Shown: positions 44,880 through 53,270, counted from the first letter of the stretch. The stretch is 64,000 nt of DNA from Exobacillus caeni (GCF_005747095.1 NZ_SWLG01000008.1:124001-188000); one strand, 5' to 3'. A program made the numbers and translations. Notes: generated from the sequence alone by a model not told the origin.

Positions 44880-46355
44880 TTACACCCCGGCAAAATCCGG
44901 TTTTTTAGATTTGGTGTTGCTTAAGAAGTCTTTCACGAATTCTTTGTAAGGTTCTTTATCATAATTATCAAAGTAGGTCATGCCCATCTTGACCGGATCA
45001 CCGAAGAAGTAGTACTCATAGTGCATCTGGCGGCCGCCGAATGCGCTCAGCGTCAGATCCCATGCCAGACGGAACAGTTGTACACGATCGTACCCCTCCA
45101 GGTTCTTCGCCTGTACAGCACGATTTAACAACGGACCGATCTCTTCATGCTGGAAGTCTGCTTCTGAAGGGATACCCATCAAGCCGGAAGCGCCAAGAAT
45201 CCTTAAGATCTCTACAAGGCGAGGATAAATTCTAGGGTACCAGTTACGAGCTGCATCTAGTGCTTCATAATCCGGCGTCATAGTGCCTGATTTGTCCAGC
45301 TTCGCGTTATGCTCCGCTCTATAAAGGTGGGAACGCATCGTCTCTAGCACAAGCATGATTTCTGTACCTTTGTCTTTTACGTGCTGGAACTGGTCGATAC
45401 CTATCGAATCCATCAGGCTAAGCACTACGCCAAGGATAAACTCCGTTTTGACAACGTTTTTCGCAACAACCTGGTGAGCCATATGAACAACCGCATTCGT
45501 CTCACGGAAAGTACGGTTACAAATGGAAGAATCTTCACAAACGAAAACGCGCTCCCATGGAACAAATACATTATCAAAATATACAATCGCATCTCCTTCT
45601 TCAAAACGAGAAGAAAGCGGATGATCCCAGCTGCTCTTGCCGTAGTCAAATGATTCACGGCTGAAATATTTTAGTCCAGGTGTGTTGTTAGGAATCGCAA
45701 ATGCAAGCGAATACGGGTCGTCCTTCTCGCCGGAGCGTTTAACCGTTGATGGGAAAACAAGGATTTCATCAGTGATGCCACCCTGAGTCGCTAACAAACG
45801 AACGCCATCAACGATGATTCCGTCTTCTCTTTTTTCCACAAGGTGAAGGGCGACATTTGCATCCTTTTGCTCATGCTGTGCCTTCGCACGGTTCACCTGC
45901 GGGTGGATAAGTGTATGGGTTAAGCTGATATCGTTCTCACGGCAGTACTCGTAATACTTCCTTGCGTTTTCAGCAAACATCGGATCTGCTTCAGCAAAAA
46001 GCTCGTTGTTCATACCCATCGCCATTACTTCTGCGTTCAAGTAATCCGGAGATCTACCCATCATGCCTCCAGAAGTTCGAGCCCATTCCTGGATCGCTTC
46101 ACGGCGCTTGATCAAATCTTCGATCGTTTTTGGCTGAAGGAACGTCATGCCGACCTTGTTTCCAGTTGTAGGAGATGTATAGAGCATTTTTTCCTGTTTT
46201 TCATATTGAAGGTCATAAAGGTTCGCCATGGAGTTGATCACATTTTTAAAAGCTGGATGCTCTGTTACATCGTCAACTCTTTCCCCATGAATATAGACGT
46301 TATTGTTTGCTTCTTTTAACCGTGCTTTATATTCGCTGCCTGTTTTTGCTGGCAT
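44880..46355 (-). CDS. hpaB: 4-hydroxyphenylacetate 3-monooxygenase, oxygenase component
   Basis: The FADH2-dependent hydroxylase turns 4-hydroxyphenylacetate into homoprotocatechuate. It has 491 residues, usual for the HpaB family with its acyl-CoA-dehydrogenase-like fold. The N-terminal TGSEYKARLKEANNNVYIHG, the MMGRSPDYLNAEVMAM stretch and the central THTLIHPQVNRAK are family signatures; substrate and flavin residues near DPYSLAFAIP are present. It is flanked by hpaE and hpaD with short gaps, so all three are one transcription unit. The reductase is hpaC downstream. Confidence 0.95.
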   Translation of the reverse strand: MPAKTGSEYKARLKEANNNVYIHGERVDDVTEHPAFKNVINSMANLYDLQYEKQEKMLYTSPTTGNKVGMTFLQPKTIEDLIKRREAIQEWARTSGGMMGRSPDYLNAEVMAMGMNNELFAEADPMFAENARKYYEYCRENDISLTHTLIHPQVNRAKAQHEQKDANVALHLVEKREDGIIVDGVRLLATQGGITDEILVFPSTVKRSGEKDDPYSLAFAIPNNTPGLKYFSRESFDYGKSSWDHPLSSRFEEGDAIVYFDNVFVPWERVFVCEDSSICNRTFRETNAVVHMAHQVVAKNVVKTEFILGVVLSLMDSIGIDQFQHVKDKGTEIMLVLETMRSHLYRAEHNAKLDKSGTMTPDYEALDAARNWYPRIYPRLVEILRILGASGLMGIPSEADFQHEEIGPLLNRAVQAKNLEGYDRVQLFRLAWDLTLSAFGGRQMHYEYYFFGDPVKMGMTYFDNYDKEPYKEFVKDFLSNTKSKKPDFAGV

Positions 46356-46373
46356 TGTTGCTCCCCCTTTAAT

Positions 46374-47900
46374 TTAGTTTTTCTTCTTTCCAAACTGTGG
46401 AATATGATGGTCGCCGATCGCCACATGGATGACTTTCGGTTCTGTGTAAAATTCAAACATCGCATAATAGCCGCCTTCTCTGCCGATACCGCTCGCTTTT
46501 GTTCCACCGAACGGAACGCGAAGGTCACGTACGTTTTGTGCGTTGATCCAGAGCATTCCTACTTCGACTGCCTGTGCCACACGGTGGCCTCGCTTGATAT
46601 CGTTCGTCCAGACGTAACCGGCAAGCCCGTATTTCACATCGTTGGCTGCTTCGATCACTTCTTCTTCTGTTTCGAATTCAATGACTGCCATAACCGGACC
46701 AAAAATTTCTTCCTGAGCAACCTTCATATCGTTCGTCGCATTTAACAGAAGCGTCGGAGGCACGAAGTTACCTGCTTTCACTTCCTCAGGAACCTCGCCC
46801 TGGATTACTTCACACCCCTCATGCTTTGCGACTTCGATGTATTCCGTTACTTTATCAAAGTGTCCTTTGTCGATCAGCGGTCCAAGTTGTGTAGACGTAT
46901 CCATCGGATCCCCGACTTTGATATTTGTAACGCGTTCTTTTAATGCTTCAACGAACTTATCCTTGATATTTTTGTGCAGAAAGACACGGGAATTTGCTGT
47001 ACAACGTTCTCCGTTGAACGAAAAAATTCCCCAGACCGCCGCATCGAGCGCCCTGTCAAAGTCAGCATCATCAAAAACGATCAACGGAGACTTTCCGCCA
47101 AGTTCCATCGAAGTTTTCTTTAGAGAATCTGCTGCGTTTTTAATTATCGTGGAACCTGTTACCGTTTCTCCTGTGAATGAGATCGCTGCAACGTCTTCAT
47201 TTGCGACAAGCGATGCACCAGCTGTTTCACCGAATCCGTGAACAACGTTGAAGACACCCTCAGGGACCCCCGCTTTGTCGATCACTTCGGCAAGCTTATT
47301 CGCTGTTAAAGGAGAAAGCTCAGCCGGTTTAAGAATGACTGTGTTTCCCGTTGCAAGCGCCGGCGCTACCTTCCACGTCTCGAGCATGAACGGTGCATTC
47401 CACGGTGTGATCAGCCCGACTACTCCTACCGGCTTGTAGACCGTATAGTTGATGAACTCGTCATCAACCGCATACGCATCACCATGAAGTTTGGACTGAA
47501 CCATCCTTGCGTAGAACCGGAAATTCTCCGCCGCTCTTGCCGTCATTTTTCTTGTCTGGCTGATCGGCAGCCCTGTATCAAGTGACTCGAGCACTGCTAT
47601 TTCTTCTACTTCTTCATCGATCAGGTCAGCGATCTTGTTGATGTATTTCATCCGGTCAGCGAGCTTCATCTTGCCCCATGGTCCGTTTTTAAACGCGTTT
47701 TTCGCTGCTGCTACCGCCAGGTCCATATCCTCTTCACGGCCTTCGGCAACACGGTTTGTGACTTCATTGGTAAAAGGGTTCACGTTCTCGAATGTTGCCC
47801 CCGCCTTGCCGTCTACGAATTCGCCATCGATATATAACTTTACATCGTCAACTTTTTTATGTTCTGCTTTTCCTTTTTGGTCAACTACTTTACTTTCCAC
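46374..47900 (-). CDS. hpaE: 5-carboxymethyl-2-hydroxymuconate semialdehyde dehydrogenase
   Basis: Oxidises the ring-cleavage semialdehyde to the dicarboxylate with NAD. A 508-residue aldehyde dehydrogenase with the standard motifs: LITPWNAPFMLETWKVAPAL, catalytic Glu266 in SMELGGKSP and Cys300 in FSFNGERCTANSR. The sequence family and the place beside hpaB fit HpaE. The GTG start follows AAGGCGGTG. The gene is 54 bp downstream of the DapA-like gene and is probably co-transcribed with it. Confidence 0.93.
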   Translation of the reverse strand: MESKVVDQKGKAEHKKVDDVKLYIDGEFVDGKAGATFENVNPFTNEVTNRVAEGREEDMDLAVAAAKNAFKNGPWGKMKLADRMKYINKIADLIDEEVEEIAVLESLDTGLPISQTRKMTARAAENFRFYARMVQSKLHGDAYAVDDEFINYTVYKPVGVVGLITPWNAPFMLETWKVAPALATGNTVILKPAELSPLTANKLAEVIDKAGVPEGVFNVVHGFGETAGASLVANEDVAAISFTGETVTGSTIIKNAADSLKKTSMELGGKSPLIVFDDADFDRALDAAVWGIFSFNGERCTANSRVFLHKNIKDKFVEALKERVTNIKVGDPMDTSTQLGPLIDKGHFDKVTEYIEVAKHEGCEVIQGEVPEEVKAGNFVPPTLLLNATNDMKVAQEEIFGPVMAVIEFETEEEVIEAANDVKYGLAGYVWTNDIKRGHRVAQAVEVGMLWINAQNVRDLRVPFGGTKASGIGREGGYYAMFEFYTEPKVIHVAIGDHHIPQFGKKKN

Positions 47901-47954
47901 AACGGTTCACCGCCTTCTTGAAACTTTTATTTGCTATGAATATGTAGCCATTTT

Positions 47955-48881
47955 TTATTTTGCAGCAACTTCGTCAGGAAGCTGGACATACTCTTTCAGC
48001 ACTTCGCGGATCTCGTCCTGCAGCTCCTGGGTCGGAACATCCATCGGCAAGCGCAATACCGGTTCAATCTTGCCCATCATACCTAATGCAGCTTTTAATG
48101 GTGCAGGATTCGTATCTTTGAAAAGAACATCGTTTAACGGCATCAAGTCATAATGTAGATCCTGTGCACGCTTCACGTCTCCTTCTTCCCATGCATTGTA
48201 GATCTCTGCAACTTTATCAGGAACAATATTCGCAGTCGCACTGATATGTCCCGCACCGCCGATCGCTAACATTGGGTAGCAAAGCAATTCGATTCCGGAA
48301 TATAGTAGGAAACCTCTTCCGCAGTTCAACAACACACGGTTCACATGCTCGAAATCTTTATTCGATTCCTTCACACCGATAATGTTCTCGCAGTCTTCAT
48401 TCAGCTTTGCAAGTGTCTTCACATCAAGGTTCGTTGCCGTTCTGCCAGGAATGTTATAGATAATGATCGGAATTTCCACTGAATCCGCAACCGCTTTGAA
48501 ATGCTTATAAAGCGCATGCTGGGAAGGTTTATTGTAATAAGGAACGATTACCAGCGCCGCGTCAGCACCGATTTCTTCTGCCTTTTTCGTCAAATAAAGC
48601 GTTTCTTCATGATTTGTGGAACCTGTACCAGGTACGAAAGGAACTCTTCCGTTAACTGCCTTTGACGCTGTTTCCATCACCTGAACGCGCTCATCTACCG
48701 TCAAAGAGCTGGGCTCACCAGTTGTACCCGTGACTGAAATCGCATGTGTTCCACTTTCAATATGCCAGTCGATCAAATTCTTCAACGTATCGAATTCAAT
48801 GGAACCGCTTTCAGTAAACGGCGTAATAATAGGCGCAATAGACCCTCTCAACCTCTTCTTCGCCTCATCATATCTACCCAA
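47955..48881 (-). CDS. DapA-family class I aldolase in the HPA operon
   Basis: A 308-residue (beta/alpha)8 Schiff-base aldolase of the dihydrodipicolinate synthase family. Key elements are present: TGTTGEPSSLT (substrate Thr pair, about 48-51), VPYYNKPSQHALYKHF, the Tyr-Arg pair in YNIPGRTATN, and the pyruvate-binding Lys in IIGVKESNKDF near residue 170. A lysine-synthesis DapA is possible, but the gene heads the hpa operon, divergent from the LysR regulator. The island lacks the HpaI aldolase and the HpaH hydratase, and related family members perform hydratase-aldolase reactions on unsaturated 2-oxo acids. A role in cleaving the C7 intermediate to pyruvate and succinic semialdehyde is proposed. 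Confidence 0.85.
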   Translation of the reverse strand: MGRYDEAKKRLRGSIAPIITPFTESGSIEFDTLKNLIDWHIESGTHAISVTGTTGEPSSLTVDERVQVMETASKAVNGRVPFVPGTGSTNHEETLYLTKKAEEIGADAALVIVPYYNKPSQHALYKHFKAVADSVEIPIIIYNIPGRTATNLDVKTLAKLNEDCENIIGVKESNKDFEHVNRVLLNCGRGFLLYSGIELLCYPMLAIGGAGHISATANIVPDKVAEIYNAWEEGDVKRAQDLHYDLMPLNDVLFKDTNPAPLKAALGMMGKIEPVLRLPMDVPTQELQDEIREVLKEYVQLPDEVAAK

Positions 48882-48921
48882 TCAAACTCACTCCTTTAAA
48901 TATTTGTTATTTAAGTAATTA

Positions 48922-49088
48922 CCTGTTAAAAAATGAAGACCACAAAGCGACACATCTTTGCTCCCCTTAAAAAAGAAGAATTCTACTTCTTTTTGATGGA
49001 GCGAAGCGACCGGCTCGTTTATGTTAAAGAACTTTGTCATGCTCGCATGTAAAAAGTCTTAAACATAATAAGAGTCCCGGGGAGCAAA
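48922..49088 (-). repeat. Dispersed structured repeat, copy B (upstream of the DapA-like gene)
   Basis: Minus-strand order: CCGGGACTCTTA, CATGACAAAG, ACGAGCCGGTCGCTTCGCTCC, hairpin AAAAAGAAG...CTTCTTTTT (perfect 9 bp), then AAGGGGAGCAAAGATGT. The GCTCC and GGAGC arms pair. The 5' part (to 49088) is shared with copy C. It ends about 40 bp before the DapA-like gene's start codon, so it would lie in its leader. Confidence 0.72.
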
Positions 49089-49174
49089 TCCGCCCCACCC
49101 CAACACGTTCCGCCAACAAACTTCGACACTATTCAAAATTTGGCGACTTATCTGAAATCTCTCAACAATCTTAA

Positions 49175-49208
49175 TGTAACATGTGTTATGATATATGAAA
49201 AATATTCA
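49175..49208. promoter_or_regulatory. Candidate operator upstream of lysR (shared with hpaG promoter)
   Basis: TGTAACAT is followed, after a variable part, by GAAAAATATTCA. The same order (TGTAACAT...GAAAATATTTA) occurs at 52746-52780 before hpaG. The site lies 49 bp before the lysR start in the divergent region facing the DapA-like gene, where LysR proteins usually bind. Confidence 0.55.
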
Positions 49209-49256
49209 AAAAGTTTCGTTAACATATAAAAAAAGTATACATAAAGGAGCATAACC

Positions 49257-50168
49257 ATGAATATAAAACAACTTCGCTATTTCTCCACTATCGCTGAAGA
49301 AGGCCAGATCACCAGAGCGGCGAAAAAGCTCTACATGGCTCAACCCCCATTAAGCCAACAGCTAAAACTCCTTGAAGAAGAACTAGGCGTAAAACTTATG
49401 CAGCGAAACGGTAGAAACCTGGAGCTAACAGAAGCTGGCATCGTATTATATAAAAAAGCAAAAAAAATCTTGCAGGAAGTCGATGAAACGATAACTGAAG
49501 TAAAAGAAACAGGCGAGGGCCTTCGAGGAATGCTTTCTATCGGTTCAGTAAAAACGTGTTTTTATCATGTTCCTCCCCGGATGCTAGCTTTCCGGCAAAA
49601 CTATCCGAAGGTAACGTTTAAATTAATTGAAGGAGATACGTTCAGGCTTCAGCGGTATTTGCTCAATCGAGATATTGAACTCGCAGTAGTAAGGCTGCCG
49701 CTGGATATGAAGGAGTTTTCATCACTTCCTCTCCCTGACGATAAGTTTGTTGTAGTAATGTCTGAGGAATGGGGAGAGGAATTTCTTTACGATAAAATTT
49801 CAATAGAGAAACTCTCAGAGATGCCACTCCTTCTGCTTCACCGGGCAGGAGTAAATGAACCGGGACTTTACGAGCTGGTATTGGAAAGCTTTAAAGAAAG
49901 AGGATTCGAACCAAATGTAGTGTGTGACTGCCCTGATGCTGCCATGCTATTGGCATTAGCAAAAACAGGTGTAGGCGCTGCTCTTCTTCCAGCTTCTACA
50001 CTAAGGTCATTCCCTCCACAGGGAGTTAAAGTGCTTGAGATCGAAAATGCGGTAATCCAGTCCGAGTCAGCGATAATCTGGTTAAAAGATCGTTACCTAT
50101 CGAAAAACGCTGCACGTTTTCTTGAAACATTTAAGGGAGACCCGGATAAGTGGAGCGCCTCACCCTGA
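49257..50168 (+). CDS. LysR-family regulator of the HPA island
   Basis: A 303-residue LysR-type regulator. The N-terminal helix-turn-helix is clear: MNIKQLRYFSTIAEEGQITR, then AAKKLYMAQPPLSQQLKLLE. The effector-binding part resembles those of aromatic-acid-responsive members, for example SIGSVKTCFYHVPPRML and AVVRLPLDMKEFSSLPLP. It is transcribed away from the DapA-hpaEBDC genes and towards the hpaF-hpaG genes, the standard arrangement for a pathway activator. AAAGGAGC precedes the ATG. 4-hydroxyphenylacetate or a pathway intermediate is the likely inducer. Confidence 0.9.
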   Translation: MNIKQLRYFSTIAEEGQITRAAKKLYMAQPPLSQQLKLLEEELGVKLMQRNGRNLELTEAGIVLYKKAKKILQEVDETITEVKETGEGLRGMLSIGSVKTCFYHVPPRMLAFRQNYPKVTFKLIEGDTFRLQRYLLNRDIELAVVRLPLDMKEFSSLPLPDDKFVVVMSEEWGEEFLYDKISIEKLSEMPLLLLHRAGVNEPGLYELVLESFKERGFEPNVVCDCPDAAMLLALAKTGVGAALLPASTLRSFPPQGVKVLEIENAVIQSESAIIWLKDRYLSKNAARFLETFKGDPDKWSASP

Positions 50169-50193
50169 TCTCCCTTCTTACTCTTTTACCTTT

Positions 50194-50574
50194 TTATGCC
50201 TGTCCCTTTAAAAGAGCGGAAACAGCCTCGTCATGCTTTAGGATCTCATATTTCTGGATTAACTGATCCAGCGATTCTAAAAAATCTCGCTCTACTATGG
50301 TCAGTTTCACTTTCTGCTTAAGATTTTGCTTTATATCTAAACCAAGTACAATACACGTGACTAAAAAATCTTTAAAATCATTAATTTTGTCTTTTTCTGA
50401 AGCAATAACTTCATCCAGAATAGCTAAAAGTTTATTAACCTTTAAGACAAAATTCTTTTCACATTCGTTTAATTCTCCCGCGGATTTTTCTGAAAGTAAC
50501 TCAAGGGATAGTCTAGTTGCTTTTATGATATACCGTTGTGCGACCCTTGTTTCTTCATTAGAAAGCAAATTCAT
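50194..50574 (-). CDS. Hypothetical helical protein inside the HPA island
   Basis: A 126-residue, largely helical, charged protein without membrane segments or Cys. It begins MNLLSNEETRVAQRYIIKAT; the ATG is chosen because GGAAAGGG lies at a better distance than for the TTG three codons earlier. I do not recognise a family. It lies between lysR and hpaF, convergent to lysR, and downstream of the terminator that ends the hpaG-hpaF unit, so it may be transcribed on its own and need not belong to the pathway. Confidence 0.65.
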   Translation of the reverse strand: MNLLSNEETRVAQRYIIKATRLSLELLSEKSAGELNECEKNFVLKVNKLLAILDEVIASEKDKINDFKDFLVTCIVLGLDIKQNLKQKVKLTIVERDFLESLDQLIQKYEILKHDEAVSALLKGQA

Positions 50575-50651
50575 TATAGACAACCCTTTCCTCCATTTTA
50601 ATTGAATTATAACAACTCATTTATCATTCGACAAAGATAACCACACGAAAC

Positions 50652-50680
50652 AAGGGGCAGACCCATTGAGCCAGCCCCTT
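50652..50680 (-). terminator. Terminator after hpaF
   Basis: AAGGGGC and GCCCCTT make a 7-bp stem on the minus strand, just past the hpaF stop at 50691; the following T-run is weak (TTGTTTCG). Confidence 0.55.
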
Positions 50681-50690
50681 CTTAAACTTA

Positions 50691-51071
50691 TTATTTAAAA
50701 CGCTTGTGGATATTATTGTGCTTATAAGTCTTATTTTCGAACTCTGAGATTTCCAAAGACAATGCCAGGTAACGCTTGTCGAACAGTTCTGCAAAGTGAT
50801 CCTTCATAACAGCAAAGAGCGCTTCACAGGCTTCCTTCTTTTCTTCTTCTGTCCGCCCTTTACCTATTTTCAAACTTGCATGGACGAATGCATCGTCCTC
50901 TTCTCCATCAGCAATACAATAATCGTGAAGCTCGATCGCTCTGGAACGAATCCCGCCGATCGGAAAAGTATCTCCTCGTTCGATAAGCACCCCGTTGACT
51001 TTCTGAAGTAGATTCTTTATATTGGCCTCCGCCTTGATGTTATCTGTGTATTCGATCGTAATATGCGGCAT
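50691..51071 (-). CDS. hpaF: 5-carboxymethyl-2-hydroxymuconate delta-isomerase
   Basis: A 126-residue tautomerase of the 4-oxalocrotonate tautomerase superfamily. It isomerises the carboxymethyl-hydroxymuconate made by HpaE. The start must be the ATG at 51071, not the one two codons earlier, because the mature protein then begins with Pro (MPHITIEYTDN), the catalytic base once Met is removed. AAAGGAGG lies six bases upstream. DTFPIGGIRSRAIELHDYCI near residues 36-55 and the C-terminal LALSLEISEF match the CHMI trimer fold. It follows the two hpaG genes. Confidence 0.92.
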   Translation of the reverse strand: MPHITIEYTDNIKAEANIKNLLQKVNGVLIERGDTFPIGGIRSRAIELHDYCIADGEEDDAFVHASLKIGKGRTEEEKKEACEALFAVMKDHFAELFDKRYLALSLEISEFENKTYKHNNIHKRFK

Positions 51072-51129
51072 GCACATCCTCCTTTCTATTTTCGAAGGAG
51101 TAGTTGTTCTCCAACGTTTTTAACAATCC

Positions 51130-51885
51130 TTATAAATGAGACGCTTCATCGCCGACAATTGTATTCTTCAATCTTCCGACGCCTTCTATCTCGGTTATTA
51201 CTTCATCTCCTACTTTCGTATCTACTGTGCCTTTTGGTGTTCCTGTTAATATCACATCTCCAGGGCTCAGCGTCATGAAACTGCTCAGATACTCAATCAG
51301 TTCCGGAATGCCAAAGATCATATCTTTTGTAGAGCCTTCCTGTGTGATTTCACCGTTCACGTATGTTTTTAACGATAAGTTCATCGGATCGGAAATCTGG
51401 TCTGCACTCACCAGCCATGGACCGATCGGCGTACAGTTGTCCCTGTTTTTCACACGAAGGTTCGGGCGGTAATAATTTTCTAGATAATCACGAAAAGCAT
51501 AGTCGTTCGCAACTGTATAACCTGCCACATACTCATAAGCATCTTCTCTTTTTACTTTACGGGCCTGGCTACCGATCACAACTGCAAGCTCACACTCATA
51601 GTGCATGTTCGTAACGTCTGAGGGGCGCCTTGTAACAGAACGGTGTCCGACAAATGTGTTAGGCCCTTTTAAAAATACGAGCGGCTCTTCAGGAGCATTA
51701 AATGACAGCTCGCTCGCATGGTCGGAATAGTTAAGGCCGAGGGCAAAGACTGTTCGCGGCTGAACCGGAGGCAGCCAGACCACCTCTTCTTCTGCAACGA
51801 TTCGGCCATCCTGCAGCTTTAGTCCTTCTTCCGCTTCTGTCGCATGATAAATTCCACCGGCATATGCAACGCGTGTCTGTTTCAT
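51130..51885 (-). CDS. hpaG: HpaG isomerase/decarboxylase half 2 (FAH family)
   Basis: A 251-residue fumarylacetoacetate-hydrolase-fold protein: FALGLNYSDHASEL, then LVFLKGPNTFVGH, the metal-binding YECELAVVIG and GDVILTGTPKGT near the end. In HpaG the duplicated fold catalyses decarboxylation of the oxo-dicarboxylate and isomerisation of the product. Here the two halves are separate genes that overlap by 4 bp (ATGA). This one is the C-terminal-type half. It should work as a complex with the upstream half. Confidence 0.9.
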   Translation of the reverse strand: MKQTRVAYAGGIYHATEAEEGLKLQDGRIVAEEEVVWLPPVQPRTVFALGLNYSDHASELSFNAPEEPLVFLKGPNTFVGHRSVTRRPSDVTNMHYECELAVVIGSQARKVKREDAYEYVAGYTVANDYAFRDYLENYYRPNLRVKNRDNCTPIGPWLVSADQISDPMNLSLKTYVNGEITQEGSTKDMIFGIPELIEYLSSFMTLSPGDVILTGTPKGTVDTKVGDEVITEIEGVGRLKNTIVGDEASHL

Positions 51886-52676
51886 TGTCCATCCCCCCCT
51901 GACATCAGCTCTTCTTCATGTACAATTACATTTTCCAGCATTCCTACATTTGAGATTTCAATCCGGACCCGATCCCCGTTTTTTGCAAGAGGAGCATTTT
52001 CAGGAACACCTACAAGAAGAATATCTCCTTCATCAAGTGTCATGAATTCACTCACATCTGCAATAAGCTTTGAAACAGAACGGACTAAGTTCGCTGTTGT
52101 ATTATCTTGCTTTAATTCATTATTGATATATACACGTATGCTTAATGCATCGGGATTTTCCACCTCATCACCCAAGATAACCCATGGGCCGATCGGGCAG
52201 AATCCATCACGCGCTTTATATTTTACAGCGGGTCGGAAAACACTTTCATGTGGAATGCTGACATCGTTCACCACTGTATAACCCATTACATAATCAAGGG
52301 CTTCAGACTCTGTTACTCGTGTGGCGCGCCTTCCGATAACAACGCCAAGGCTCGCTCCCATTTCAAGAAAAGTTTCCCCTGCCGGAATCGGAATTGGACT
52401 TTCATGGCCGCTCACGGTATTTGCAGGTTTTATGTATAAAACTGGTGCTTTTGGCGCAGCTTTATATGGCGGTTCTGTCAGCGCCCCTCCCATTTTTTCA
52501 ATCGCGCCTTTAAAATTCAATAATGTACCGTAAATTGTTCCAGACACTGGCGGCTCCCAGTATAAAGTCTTTGCCGGAACCCTCTTTTGGTTCAATAAAA
52601 TCATGTTATCGGCCAGATTCACTTCTACTTCTTCCGTTTGAAGAGTTCCATGGAATTTTGCAATAGCTTTCCCCAT
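51882..52676 (-). CDS. hpaG: HpaG isomerase/decarboxylase half 1 (FAH family)
   Basis: A 264-residue FAH-fold protein, first gene of the hpaG-hpaG-hpaF unit. It opens with MGKAIAKFHGTLQTEEVEVN, a domain before the FAH fold, and continues with PVLYIKPANTVSGHESP, EMGASLGVVIGRRATRV (acidic metal ligand region) and LDEGDILLVGVPEN. The start at 52676 follows AAGGAGTGAATGTG. The last Gly-Thr-Pro stretch of the partner (GTPKGT) reads GVPENA here, so the two halves may have different duties, one decarboxylase and one isomerase. Confidence 0.88.
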   Translation of the reverse strand: MGKAIAKFHGTLQTEEVEVNLADNMILLNQKRVPAKTLYWEPPVSGTIYGTLLNFKGAIEKMGGALTEPPYKAAPKAPVLYIKPANTVSGHESPIPIPAGETFLEMGASLGVVIGRRATRVTESEALDYVMGYTVVNDVSIPHESVFRPAVKYKARDGFCPIGPWVILGDEVENPDALSIRVYINNELKQDNTTANLVRSVSKLIADVSEFMTLDEGDILLVGVPENAPLAKNGDRVRIEISNVGMLENVIVHEEELMSGGDGQ

Positions 52677-52745
52677 CACATTCACTCCTTATATGTTTTA
52701 GCAGCTAAATCTGTTTGAGTTATCAGAAATATCGCATAATTATAC

Positions 52746-52780
52746 TGTAACATTATTAAAGAGTATACTGAAAATATTTA
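52746..52780. promoter_or_regulatory. Candidate operator upstream of hpaG
   Basis: TGTAACAT is followed after a variable part by AGTATACTGAAAATATTTA; the same arrangement lies before lysR at 49175-49208. It begins 70 bp before the hpaG start, next to TATAAT at 52738-52743 (minus strand), which may be the -10 element. Confidence 0.55.
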
Positions 52781-53028
52781 TATTGTTCTTTTGCCATATG
52801 GAAAAAGTATATATACCTTGAATTCTAATGAACTGGTCATCAGGAGATATCCCTTTTTTGATTTATATCTTTTTTAGAAATGCGAGTTATTATTTAGTTT
52901 TATTGGTTATTCTATTTTTTGTGGAGTTTTGTGATTTCTCCACCAATAAATGACGCAAAGGATGGCATTTTTCCATTTTGAGAAGATGTTACCAGAGAGA
53001 AGTCCTCATATTTTATCTTCCAAAGAAC
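52781..53028. other. AT-rich intergenic region before the SASP gene
   Basis: About 250 bp with no supported gene. It must contain the sporulation promoter of the SASP gene and perhaps the end of the hpaG control region. A SigG-like -10 (CATTCTA) occurs at 53029-53035, but it is too close to the ribosome binding site to be convincing. Confidence 0.5.
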
Positions 53029-53054
53029 CATTCTATAGATAGGAGGTGATACAA

Positions 53055-53270
53055 ATGGCACAACAAAACCAACGTAGCAACAACAGCAATGAATTGCTAG
53101 TAGAAGGAGCAGCTCAAGCAATCGACCAAATGAAGTATGAAATCGCTCAAGAATTTGGTGTAAACCTTGGTGCTGACACAACTTCTCGCGCTAACGGATC
53201 TGTTGGAGGAGAAATCACTAAGCGTCTAGTATCTCTTGCTCAATCTCAAATGAGCGGACAACCTCGTTAA
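53055..53270 (+). CDS. Alpha/beta-type small acid-soluble spore protein
   Basis: A 71-residue DNA-binding protein of dormant spores that protects DNA and is a nitrogen store at germination. The two conserved stretches are present: [20 protein letters not shown] (residues 39-58) and [11 protein letters not shown] after it, with the GPR protease site in [22 protein letters not shown] precedes the ATG. Transcription should be by SigG in the forespore. It marks the organism as an endospore former. Confidence 0.96.
   Translation: MAQQNQRSNNSNELLVEGAAQAIDQMKYEIAQEFGVNLGADTTSRANGSVGGEITKRLVSLAQSQMSGQPR

Noticed and set aside
53029-53035. CATTCTA as a SigG -10 element for the SASP gene
   Set aside because: It would place the transcript start inside the ribosome binding site, and the matching -35 element is poor.
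52912-53181. 89-codon minus-strand frame over the SASP gene
   Set aside because: It is antisense to the SASP gene, which has unmistakable family sequence and an excellent ribosome binding site.
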